NCBI GenBank assembly: GCA_031769625.1
Contig: JAUIMM010001993.1
Coordinates: 186,001-250,000, forward strand
Direction of reading: 5' to 3'
DNA: 64,000 bases
Origin: Taudactylus pleione
Taxonomy: Eukaryota; Chordata; Amphibia; Anura; Myobatrachidae
The notes below the pieces were generated by a model. It saw only the letters and a program-made list of their open reading frames with translations. It did no database searches and was not told the origin of the DNA. Position 1 is the first letter of the stretch. Each line of letters begins with the position of its first letter. Shown one piece after another: positions 40,806-47,481 of this stretch. The position numbers and the translations under genes were made by a program.

Positions 40806-42446
40806 CTAAGGGGGCTTCAGGTGCCTCCATCTCCTCGACCACCCAACAGCATCCAGTCTCCTCCTGTCCATCTCCATCAGAGACCTAACCTCGTGAAGAA
40901 TGTTACACGCCACCACCTCACAGGGAAGGATTTTACTTCTAGTTGTTACTAAGCACCGTGCGCTCCACGTGTGATATCTAACCACTAAACTAACTACAAA
41001 AATGGTGACCAAATCATAACGCCCATACCCTTTGAATGCTCCGTAAACCCACTCAGGGTAACTGAGCCCCGAAAGGCACGGAATGCGTAAGGCGCTCGAA
41101 ACTTTCTTATAAATCTCAATGTTAAAGGGACATTCGAGCAAGAAGTGGTCCATAGTCTCCTCCTCCCCTGGACATTCCTCCCGTGGGCAACCACGATCAT
41201 CGGCGCTTCTCCACCTGATGTGCCCCCTAACATAGAGCCTTCCTTGAAAAGAGAGCCAGGCCAGGTCCCTATACTTCAGTGGAATCCTCTCTGAACAGAT
41301 CAAAGAGATCCCATCTGAGCAAACCTTGCCCGGGCAGTCCCTCAGTGATAGCGGGGCATAGAAGCGAGCCCGCAAAATGCCTCTCTCCAACTCCTTCCTA
41401 GAAAGGGTCTTGACATCACTCGCCACTACTCCCCATAGCCTTGTCACTCTCAAGCACAGGATGACATAGATCGGAAGAGCACCAGACCTACCTCTGAAGG
41501 CTTTAACACGGCCGCCATCATACCAGAGTTCAAGGAAAGGAGACACCCAAGCCCTAAAACTCTCTACCCACCAAGGAGAAGTCTCCAGAAACAGACTTCC
41601 AAGATTCAATTTAATAAAAGTTGTGGCAAAAAACACCACCGGATTGACCATACCCAATCCACCTTCATTCCTTGGTCTGTAGGTTATACCCCTCTTGACA
41701 ATGTTCATCCCGTTCCCCCAAAATAAAAGGAAGAACAAGGATAACACTTTGGACCACAAAGATTGTGGCAAGAAACACACGTAGCTGACATACAGAAAAA
41801 TAGGAACCAGGAAAGTTTTGCACAAGTGAACCCTTTCCCTGTAGGAGAACTGCCAAGTTCTCCAGGACTGTACTTTCCTGCTGGCTTCCTCTATCCTCTT
41901 TTCCCAATTTCGAGTGGCATAATCACCACGGTCAAAAATGATGCCTAAGATTTTGATCTGCGAACTGGCCCGGGGGAGACTGTCCGGAAGGCGAAATTCA
42001 TCACCTTCCTCCCCCATCCAGAAAGCTTCACATTTGTCCTGATTTACTCTGGAGCACGAGGCTTCAGAGTAGTCGGAGACTAGGTGTTCTATACACTGAG
42101 CCTCTGCCACAGAGGACAGGACCACAGTGACATCATCCGCGTAGGCCACCACCCTCAATGGAGCCTCTGGGCCCAGCTGCACCCCCCTCAATGCACTGCA
42201 ACCAATCCTCCTTACGAAGGGATCGATCGCGAAAACATATAAGAGCGGGCTCAGGGGGCATCCCTGACGGACACCAGAGTCAACCTTGAAAGCAGGGCCC
42301 ACCCAACCATTAACAAGCGGGAAACTTTCGGCCTTATTGTATAAAATACGAAGCCAATCCACCACCCTCACTGGAAGACCATACCACTCCAGAACAGCCC
42401 ACAGGTACTTGTGGTTCACCCGGTCAAAAGCCTTCGACTGGTCCAA
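40806..42446 (-). CDS. ORF2 open segment: RT catalytic core and C-terminal domain (546 codons)
   Basis: This uninterrupted segment holds RT motif A, DQSKAFDRV (residues 2-10), whose first Asp is catalytic. It also holds motif B, GVRQGCPLSPLLY (58-70), and motif C, YADD (102-105; plus-strand 42132-42143), with the Asp pair. Then come a motif D-like region, RVNQDKCEAFW (133-143), and motif E, KILGIIF (165-171). The thumb and connection region contains FLYVSYVCF and GGLGM. A C-terminal putative zinc-binding motif uses C420, C425, H434 and C439. The open frame starts at the frameshift near 42460, not at a real start codon. The stop after HLKPP looks natural for the family. Confidence 0.9.
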   Translation of the reverse strand: MDQSKAFDRVNHKYLWAVLEWYGLPVRVVDWLRILYNKAESFPLVNGWVGPAFKVDSGVRQGCPLSPLLYVFAIDPFVRRIGCSALRGVQLGPEAPLRVVAYADDVTVVLSSVAEAQCIEHLVSDYSEASCSRVNQDKCEAFWMGEEGDEFRLPDSLPRASSQIKILGIIFDRGDYATRNWEKRIEEASRKVQSWRTWQFSYRERVHLCKTFLVPIFLYVSYVCFLPQSLWSKVLSLFFLLFWGNGMNIVKRGITYRPRNEGGLGMVNPVVFFATTFIKLNLGSLFLETSPWWVESFRAWVSPFLELWYDGGRVKAFRGRSGALPIYVILCLRVTRLWGVVASDVKTLSRKELERGILRARFYAPLSLRDCPGKVCSDGISLICSERIPLKYRDLAWLSFQGRLYVRGHIRWRSADDRGCPREECPGEEETMDHFLLECPFNIEIYKKVSSALRIPCLSGLSYPEWVYGAFKGYGRYDLVTIFVVSLVVRYHTWSARCLVTTRSKILPCEVVACNILHEVRSLMEMDRRRLDAVGWSRRWRHLKPP

Positions 42447-42524
42447 TGCCAGTAAGTACTTGCCCCACTTTCAGCACGACAGCGTTCCACGGCCTCCCGG
42501 ACGCCAAGGACAGCACTAAACGTG

Positions 42525-42710
42525 CTACGACCCTTCACAGTGCAATGCTGAGATGGAGACAGTACCAGCCCGGGAAATTTCCATCAGCCGATTAAACAGT
42601 ATTTTTGCCAGGATCTTTCTGTCCGTATTGAGAAGAGCGATGGGGCGCCAATTCTCAATACGGGACGGGTCCTTACCTTTTGATAACAATATGAGAGCGG
42701 AAGACCTCAT
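42525..42710 (-). CDS. ORF2 open segment: RT motif WRPIALLN
   Basis: This short in-between piece of ORF2 is about 61 codons. It carries LILLSKGKDPSRIENWRP and IALLNTDRKILAKIL, the second conserved RT block of L1/Tx1 elements. It overlaps the previous segment by 4 bases and leaves frame after EISRA. The sequence from about 42560 to 42460 continues in a further frame with SPSQHCTVKGRST and AVLGVREAVERC, before the frame of the main RT segment is reached. Confidence 0.8.
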   Translation of the reverse strand: MRSSALILLSKGKDPSRIENWRPIALLNTDRKILAKILFNRLMEISRAGTVSISALHCEGS

Positions 42711-43891
42711 GGAAGGAGGGAGTGACCCTCACCCAGGCATTCATTATAGACCTCCATAAGGCGCGGAGCCAAGATGTCCCTGAAAGCTTTAAAGAACTCG
42801 GACGTTAAACCATCCGGACCTGGAGATTTTTTGATAGACAAACTGTCTATCGCCCTCTTGACTTCCTCCACCGTCACATCATCACCCAAAGAGTCAAAGG
42901 AGGCATCAAGTTTCTGTAACCCTGGTGTCTCCCTCAGAAAGGACTCCATCCTCTCCCTAATAAGTGGCTGCTCAGACAGAAGGTCCGTATAATAGGACCC
43001 GATGACCCCCAGGATACCATCCCTGTCTTCACAGAGAGTACCCTGGCCGTCATACAGGCCCCTCACCTCCCTTAGATCAACCGCCCTCCTGCAACTCTGG
43101 TAGGGATCAGGCGAGTGGTATTTACCATAATCCCTCTCCAAAATCAAAGAAGCCAGCCGATCATATTGGAGCTCCCTCAACTGAGCTTTCACCCGGAAGA
43201 TATCCCCACTATCTCCACACTCAGAGATCAGGAAATCAAGTTTCTTCCTCAAACTCTGGTAGACACATCTTTTTCTCAAGTTCTTTTGTGCTACCAGCCT
43301 CTGAAAAAGCCTTCGAGTCCTTTTTTTGCACTCTTCCCACCACTCAGACCTAGACCAACCTGCCTCCAGAAGTGTCTCCTGTAGTTGGAAGAAATCCCTA
43401 AAGGACTGGCTAATACTCTCTTCTTTCAGAAGGTCAGAGCTCAAACGCCAAAGGCCCCGGCCTCTCTGAGGAGTTTCCGAAGCATTCAACGCGACACTCA
43501 GACAAACGTGGTCGGAGAATTCTACAGCCCTTACCTCAGGAGGCAGAGTTTTCGAACTCTCCTTAACAAAAAACCTATCTATCCTAGACCTACGATTGCT
43601 ACAATGATACGTGTAACCCGTGAGGTCTGGACAATGGCGAATGTGCACATCGACCAGACCTGCCTCTCTAACCATACTAACTAAAAATCTCGCATCATAG
43701 CCCAGGGTTGACTTTGCACCTCCCCTGTCTTTGGGCCTTACAATGGTGTTAAAATCACCACCAAAGACAACCTGCCGGGCCGTAAAAAGGAATGGTTTTA
43801 TCAGCCCAAAAAGGCACTTCCTATCCCAGGCCGACTGCGGTCCATAGACGTTAATCAGCCTGAGATCATGCCCCCTTAGGCTAACATCCAA
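42707..43891 (-). CDS. ORF2 open segment: C-terminal endonuclease and start of RT
   Basis: This 394-codon open stretch of ORF2 starts where the upstream frame breaks, so it has no genuine start codon of its own; the first in-frame codon after the break is TTG. Residue positions within the segment are: INVYGPQ (13-19), GGDFNTI (44-50), SRIDRFFV (102-109) and EFSDHVCL (124-131), all of the APE-type endonuclease. A linker follows, then the first RT motif with PGPDGLTSEFFKAF (about 357-370). It ends by frameshift at GEGHSLLP, and the sequence continues in another frame at 42710. Confidence 0.85.
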   Translation of the reverse strand: MDVSLRGHDLRLINVYGPQSAWDRKCLFGLIKPFLFTARQVVFGGDFNTIVRPKDRGGAKSTLGYDARFLVSMVREAGLVDVHIRHCPDLTGYTYHCSNRRSRIDRFFVKESSKTLPPEVRAVEFSDHVCLSVALNASETPQRGRGLWRLSSDLLKEESISQSFRDFFQLQETLLEAGWSRSEWWEECKKRTRRLFQRLVAQKNLRKRCVYQSLRKKLDFLISECGDSGDIFRVKAQLRELQYDRLASLILERDYGKYHSPDPYQSCRRAVDLREVRGLYDGQGTLCEDRDGILGVIGSYYTDLLSEQPLIRERMESFLRETPGLQKLDASFDSLGDDVTVEEVKRAIDSLSIKKSPGPDGLTSEFFKAFRDILAPRLMEVYNECLGEGHSLLP

Positions 43892-44184
43892 AAATCATAC
43901 ACCTACCTATCTGTAATTCTATAATCTTGTGTACAGTTACCATATTCAGTAAAAAAGCACTGCCACCCCACCGTACGGCTCGGCCGCAAGAGACCAATAG
44001 GATGGGCCCCTCCTCCACTGGCTTTTGGCCCTGCGAAGTGTGGACAAGTCCCCTATTCTGGTCTCCTGCAAAAACAAAATATCAACCTCAATCGTGTTGA
44101 AAAAGAAAAGGCCATATAACGAGCACGTTCAGAATAAACGGAAGCCACATTAATGGTGGCACATCGTATAGGGTGTGTAGCCAT

Positions 44185-44372
44185 AGTTCTAGATTATAGA
44201 GATAGGGCTCCATTTCACTTTCACTTTGTTACACAGGAAGACCCCTCCCCGAGGAACCTTCCTGCTTACAAGGCACCCCAGAAGTGATACCTTCACCAGA
44301 CGATGACACAACCATACACACACCCTCCACCACATCCACACCATCCCAAGAGGCACAGCACCCGCAGTTGGT
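44185..44372 (-). other. ORF1-ORF2 junction region of the LINE
   Basis: About 190 bases lie between the last credible ORF1 stop (44373) and the ORF2 ATG at 44184. One frame stays open from 44440 to a TAG at 44189, just before the ORF2 start, so ORF1 may really end there if another frameshift is involved. Its translated sequence is Trp/Val-rich and low in complexity, and I do not trust it as protein. Confidence 0.45.
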
Positions 44373-45020
44373 TCACCCCGGCCCATCGGCCCCAACCGCA
44401 GACACCAACCCCACCTCAACAATACCCTGCCTGTCCCCACCAGTCAGGGAAACAAAAGCAGGATCAGGGTCAGGATCTGGCGGTTTTGGATCCACCAAGA
44501 TGACTGGAGCTTCCTGACTTGGAGGTATCATCTCCCAAGAATCTCCCAAAATAACAGACTCAGGGGTTTCCTCCACTATGTCTTCTCCGGCAGAAAACAC
44601 TCCAACCTCCTCCATCTTCCCTAAACCCTTTCCTTCACCACTTGACCCTGTCAATCCCAGATTCGACAGGTCCCCACTCCAGCTTACCACCCTGTTCCAC
44701 ATTCTTTGATTCACCGTAACCTTTCCCCCTCTTCTCCTGTTTTTCGCTTTAGCACCTTCCGCAGCTTCCCCAAAGGTACTTTTCCTACTGACCTTCTTTC
44801 TCATCTCAGAAGGCCGAGCAACCTGAACCAAATCACCACTTTCCTGCCTTACTATCTCCCCCCCTTCTCCGCTACCTCCTCCTCCTCGTCATCTGCCACA
44901 GAGAATGTAAAGCGATTTGAAAGCTGGACAACATCCTCCCTTTGCCCTACCCTCCTCTTCCTATTTGACTTCACAACTGTAAAGGAAGATTCTCCCCTCT
45001 CTACCGGCACCTCCTTCTGG
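44373..45020 (-). pseudogene. Frameshifted C-terminal extension of LINE ORF1
   Basis: Downstream of the third knuckle, plausible protein continues in two further frames. The first, about 45052-44852, contains SSFTVVKSNRKRR, a Lys/Arg-rich stretch, and DDEEEEVAEKGG. The second, 44831-44373, contains NRRRGGKVTVNQRMW and an acidic and Pro-rich end with DPKPPDPDPDP. The switch from the ORF1 frame lies somewhere between about 45020 and 44985, near a GGGG run. The next switch lies at a run of seven C on the plus strand (about 44858-44864). If both are single-base errors or mutations, the intact ORF1 would be about 1000 residues. The end of the protein is uncertain: the stop after ADGPG at 44373 may be natural or another break. 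Confidence 0.65.
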
Positions 45021-47390
45021 ATTTTTGGCAGCTTCCAGCACCTCTTTTCCACTACCTACTTCCTCACCCTCCTCAATGTCACTCAGACTGGCCCCTCTCG
45101 TTGGAGGTTCTATGACCACCGGCAAACTCCCAATAGCACTTTCCTCATTGTGCGATGCCGAGGGGCAACGGCTATAAGGATGACCGATACACCCACAGAG
45201 ATTACACTTCACCACATCACAATCTCTAGAGAGGTGACCCAACTCGCCACACATGGCACACTTGACCTCAGGGCAATTGTTAGAAAAATGCCTAAAGCTG
45301 CCACAACGATGACAGACTCTTGGCTGACCGGGGTAGAAAGCCTGGATCTTATCTCGGCCAATAAAAGTTGCTGCCGGAATATGCTTTGTCTCTATACCTA
45401 CCCTGTTTAGCCTGACAAAGACAGAATAAGCTCCACCCCACACCCCCTTTGTGTAGTCAATTTTCTCCAGGCACGTGGACAATACTGTACAAAAGCGGGA
45501 TAACCAGAACAGGATGTCCTGCACTGGGAGGCTCTCATTTCTCACCAGGATAGTGACTTTAACCCTATCCTGGCGAGAGACCATTTGAGACCTGTAATTA
45601 CTAAAGGGTGTCGCACCCTTCTTCTCCTCCCACCTGGACGCAAATGCCTGTAACCCCCGCAGAGTCTGAAAACTCAGATCATACTCCGGGGTTCTGATGG
45701 GGTGAATGCAGGCAAAGAGGTCTATGGGTGAGAATCCCAAGGAGAAAACCATCTCCAGAAAAACACCCTTACTTGGCGGGTCCCCTTCAGCTACCCACTT
45801 TAGCTGCACCACATTCCGCCTTCTTATCGGGGTACCACCACCAATACCACTCCCACCACCATCACCACTGGTAGCGGCATTAGGAAACCTTGGTGCCCCT
45901 CCACCAGACACTATTGTCGCATAAGACTTGGGCATAGGCTGGCCCATACTTTCCAGTCTGGAATTATTTTCAGCAATCAATTCAATTGCCGCACGGATCC
46001 TCTCAGGCCCCCCTATTCCCCCATACAGTGAGTCTGCAACTTTTAATTGTTCCTCCGACAAAGTGGACCTGTCCAGAGGGGGCAGACCCTGTACCAGGCT
46101 AGCACCTGCCCTCAGTACCGGAGCCCCTGGGACAACAGCTGTGGCCTTGTTAACATCTTCCTCCACCCTGTCAGCAATCAGCAACATTTCTGCGTCAAGG
46201 GAGTCATTCCCACAGTCAGCCGCTACCACCCTCCTCCCAACAGCTGGCAAATCAGTACCGGGCGCCAGCATAATACCGGCAGGCATGACACACTCACCGG
46301 ATCCAACAGCAGTGTTCCCGATCACCGTGGGAACCACGGCCACGTCCCCATCCACCAGCCGGCGGGGAGCTTCCTCCAACTCCATGGCTCCGTCAGCAAC
46401 AATCACCAAAGGCACTTCCGCCCTGCCACCGTGAAGCGCATCGTGAGCCGCATCGTGACCCGCAGAGAGCCGGGTCCCCGCAGCCATCTTCCGGACTCTG
46501 TGGATTAACTCCTTCGGGCCCGCAACAGCCGCTGAGACACCCACCATGTCTTCCAACTTGATCTCCGCGCCGCCTCCTTCCCCGATCTCGTCGTCTCCGA
46601 CCTCCATCGGCGCCATCTTGGGACCCGAAATAGCCTGTTTCTGCAGACTCGATTCACAAAACGCCTCTGAAGACTCCTCCATCCTCGCTGGGGCTGCCAC
46701 CGGGCCCGCCAGGCTCAGCAGATAGAGTACTCTGCCCTTGTACTTGGCCCGCTTCTCCGCCAGCATCAGGAGCTCATCTTTGATGATCAGCCTCCCCTCG
46801 TTCGTGGATGTCAAGAACTTCTTCTTCTTGGAGGCAATCCGAGCAGACACCCGACCAGCCTCCTTTCTCAAAGCCGCAACATCCATAGCCAGGAACGTCT
46901 CCTGTTCAGCGGCAGCGGCAGCAGCGACGGCGGCAGCAGCAGCAGCAGCGGCCCCGTCTCCCTCGGAATCAGACTCCAGGGAATCTTCCTCCAAGAGACG
47001 CTGAGCATCGGGACAGATCTCCTCCTCCATCTCCGTCTCCGTCTCCGCACAAAAGGTAAGCAGACCCGGGGGAACTGGCTCTACTCCTGGGGTTGCTTCA
47101 CTCCCAGGGGAGCTTACCACCATCTCACACCCTAGAGTTAAGTCCTCACTCATAGGGGAGCACTGCGTTAGCCCGCACCCTGAAGTTAAATCGCCACTCA
47201 CAGGGGGGCCATGCAGCATGGGGTCCAAAGTCCGGCTCTCACCATCTTCCACGGCCACATCCAGCCGGGAGAGCACCACCACCGGTCGGCCAGTACTTCC
47301 AGCAGGCCCTCCACCACCTCCAGGATCCGGGCCCTCAGAGACTTCCAGGACCCCGGGATCTCCTCCACCATCTCCCGGCAGGCCCTCCAT
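44961..47390 (-). CDS. LINE ORF1 protein with three CCHC zinc knuckles (809 aa as read)
   Basis: This is probably the RNA-binding, RNP-forming protein of the element. The start is the first ATG (47388-47390); an in-frame TGA lies 15 codons upstream (47433-47435), which supports it. Residues 1-145 are rich in Gly, Pro and acidic residues. An alanine tract with one valine covers about 147-161. Residues about 524-692 form a conserved block with motifs HPIRTPEYDLSF, KVTILVRNESLP and GRDKIQAFYPGQPR. It resembles the region before the knuckles in proteins annotated as ZCCHC3-like in amphibian and fish genomes, many of which are ORF1s of such elements. Three CX2CX4HX4C knuckles follow at 693-742: CHRCGSFRHFSNNC, CAMCGELGHLSRDC and CNLCGCIGHPYSRC. 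The frame runs into a stop at 44961, but coding-like sequence continues in other frames, so the natural protein is probably longer. Confidence 0.88.
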   Translation of the reverse strand: MEGLPGDGGGDPGVLEVSEGPDPGGGGGPAGSTGRPVVVLSRLDVAVEDGESRTLDPMLHGPPVSGDLTSGCGLTQCSPMSEDLTLGCEMVVSSPGSEATPGVEPVPPGLLTFCAETETEMEEEICPDAQRLLEEDSLESDSEGDGAAAAAAAAVAAAAAAEQETFLAMDVAALRKEAGRVSARIASKKKKFLTSTNEGRLIIKDELLMLAEKRAKYKGRVLYLLSLAGPVAAPARMEESSEAFCESSLQKQAISGPKMAPMEVGDDEIGEGGGAEIKLEDMVGVSAAVAGPKELIHRVRKMAAGTRLSAGHDAAHDALHGGRAEVPLVIVADGAMELEEAPRRLVDGDVAVVPTVIGNTAVGSGECVMPAGIMLAPGTDLPAVGRRVVAADCGNDSLDAEMLLIADRVEEDVNKATAVVPGAPVLRAGASLVQGLPPLDRSTLSEEQLKVADSLYGGIGGPERIRAAIELIAENNSRLESMGQPMPKSYATIVSGGGAPRFPNAATSGDGGGSGIGGGTPIRRRNVVQLKWVAEGDPPSKGVFLEMVFSLGFSPIDLFACIHPIRTPEYDLSFQTLRGLQAFASRWEEKKGATPFSNYRSQMVSRQDRVKVTILVRNESLPVQDILFWLSRFCTVLSTCLEKIDYTKGVWGGAYSVFVRLNRVGIETKHIPAATFIGRDKIQAFYPGQPRVCHRCGSFRHFSNNCPEVKCAMCGELGHLSRDCDVVKCNLCGCIGHPYSRCPSASHNEESAIGSLPVVIEPPTRGASLSDIEEGEEVGSGKEVLEAAKNPEGGAGREGRIFLYSCEVK
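45241..45314 (-). other. First two CCHC zinc knuckles of ORF1
   Basis: CHRCGSFRHFSNNC and CAMCGELGHLSRDC each have the spacing CX2CX4HX4C. The third knuckle, CNLCGCIGHPYSRC, follows directly at about 45165-45206. In LINE ORF1 and retroviral nucleocapsid proteins, such knuckles bind single-stranded nucleic acid. All twelve metal ligands are present. Confidence 0.9.
46908..46952 (-). repeat. GCN-type trinucleotide tract encoding polyalanine in ORF1
   Basis: Fourteen alanines and one valine at ORF1 residues about 147-161 are coded by a run of mostly gca/gct/gcc codons, seen on the plus strand as gcagcagcag-like repeats. It lies in an acidic, probably disordered N-terminal region and may vary in length between copies of the element. 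Confidence 0.85.
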
Positions 47391-47481
47391 CCTCCCTGGG
47401 GAGGGACACTCCAGACAGTCCCTGGCTGCAAATCACTTCCAGAGGCCTAAGAGCTGAATCACAGGCGACCTCTAGGGGCGA
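47391..47481 (-). other. Short LINE 5' leader before ORF1
   Basis: Only about 91 bases separate the ORF1 start from the satellite. The in-frame stop at 47433-47435 shows that this is leader and not coding. Related full-length elements generally have longer 5' UTRs carrying the internal promoter, so this copy may have lost part of its 5' end during integration. I see no recognisable promoter motif here. Confidence 0.65.

Larger units (their letters stand above)
40806..44184 (-). pseudogene. LINE ORF2: APE endonuclease + reverse transcriptase, frameshifted
   Basis: ORF2 would nick the target and copy the element RNA by target-primed reverse transcription. The likely start is the ATG at 44182-44184, right after the ORF1 region, giving a protein of about 1125 residues. 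The APE domain (about 44184-43450) has the catalytic-type motifs LQET (near 44060), NVYGP, GDFN, RIDRFF and SDH. The RT domain (about 42830-41900) follows, then a C-terminal region with a CX4CX8HX4C motif. I count six frame changes: near 44105, 43945, 43895, 42712, 42560 and 42460. The first three fall in T/A homopolymer runs. No domain appears to be missing. As written it cannot make a complete protein, so the copy is either inactive or carries uncorrected single-base indels. Confidence 0.85.
40332..47481 (-). mobile_element. Tx1-like (L1 superfamily) non-LTR retrotransposon, near full length
   Basis: This is an insertion of about 7.15 kb with clearly higher GC and no satellite sequence. On the minus strand it reads: short 5' leader, ORF1 with three CCHC knuckles, ORF2 with APE endonuclease and reverse transcriptase, a 3' UTR of about 470 bp, and an A-rich end. 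ORF1 has CCHC knuckles and ORF2 carries the GPDG, WRPIALLN, DQSKAFDRV, GCPLSP, YADD and ILGIIF motif series, as in the Tx1 group of vertebrates. No LTRs, integrase or protease are present. The left junction follows gggt at 40331 and the right junction precedes ggtcttcaac at 47482. About 3 bases of the target monomer (ctt) are absent, and I see no target-site duplication of 4 bp or more. Assignment to the Tx1 group rests on remembered family features, not on a tree. Confidence 0.93.

Noticed and set aside
44284..47457. Plus-strand open frames of 60-234 codons opposite LINE ORF1 and ORF2
   Set aside because: They are antisense shadows of the real minus-strand coding regions, rich in Pro, Ser and Thr from the GC-rich complement, with no recognisable domain.
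40332..47481. LTR retrotransposon or endogenous retrovirus
   Set aside because: There are no terminal repeats, protease, RNase H-integrase order or primer-binding site. The APE endonuclease upstream of the RT identifies a non-LTR element.
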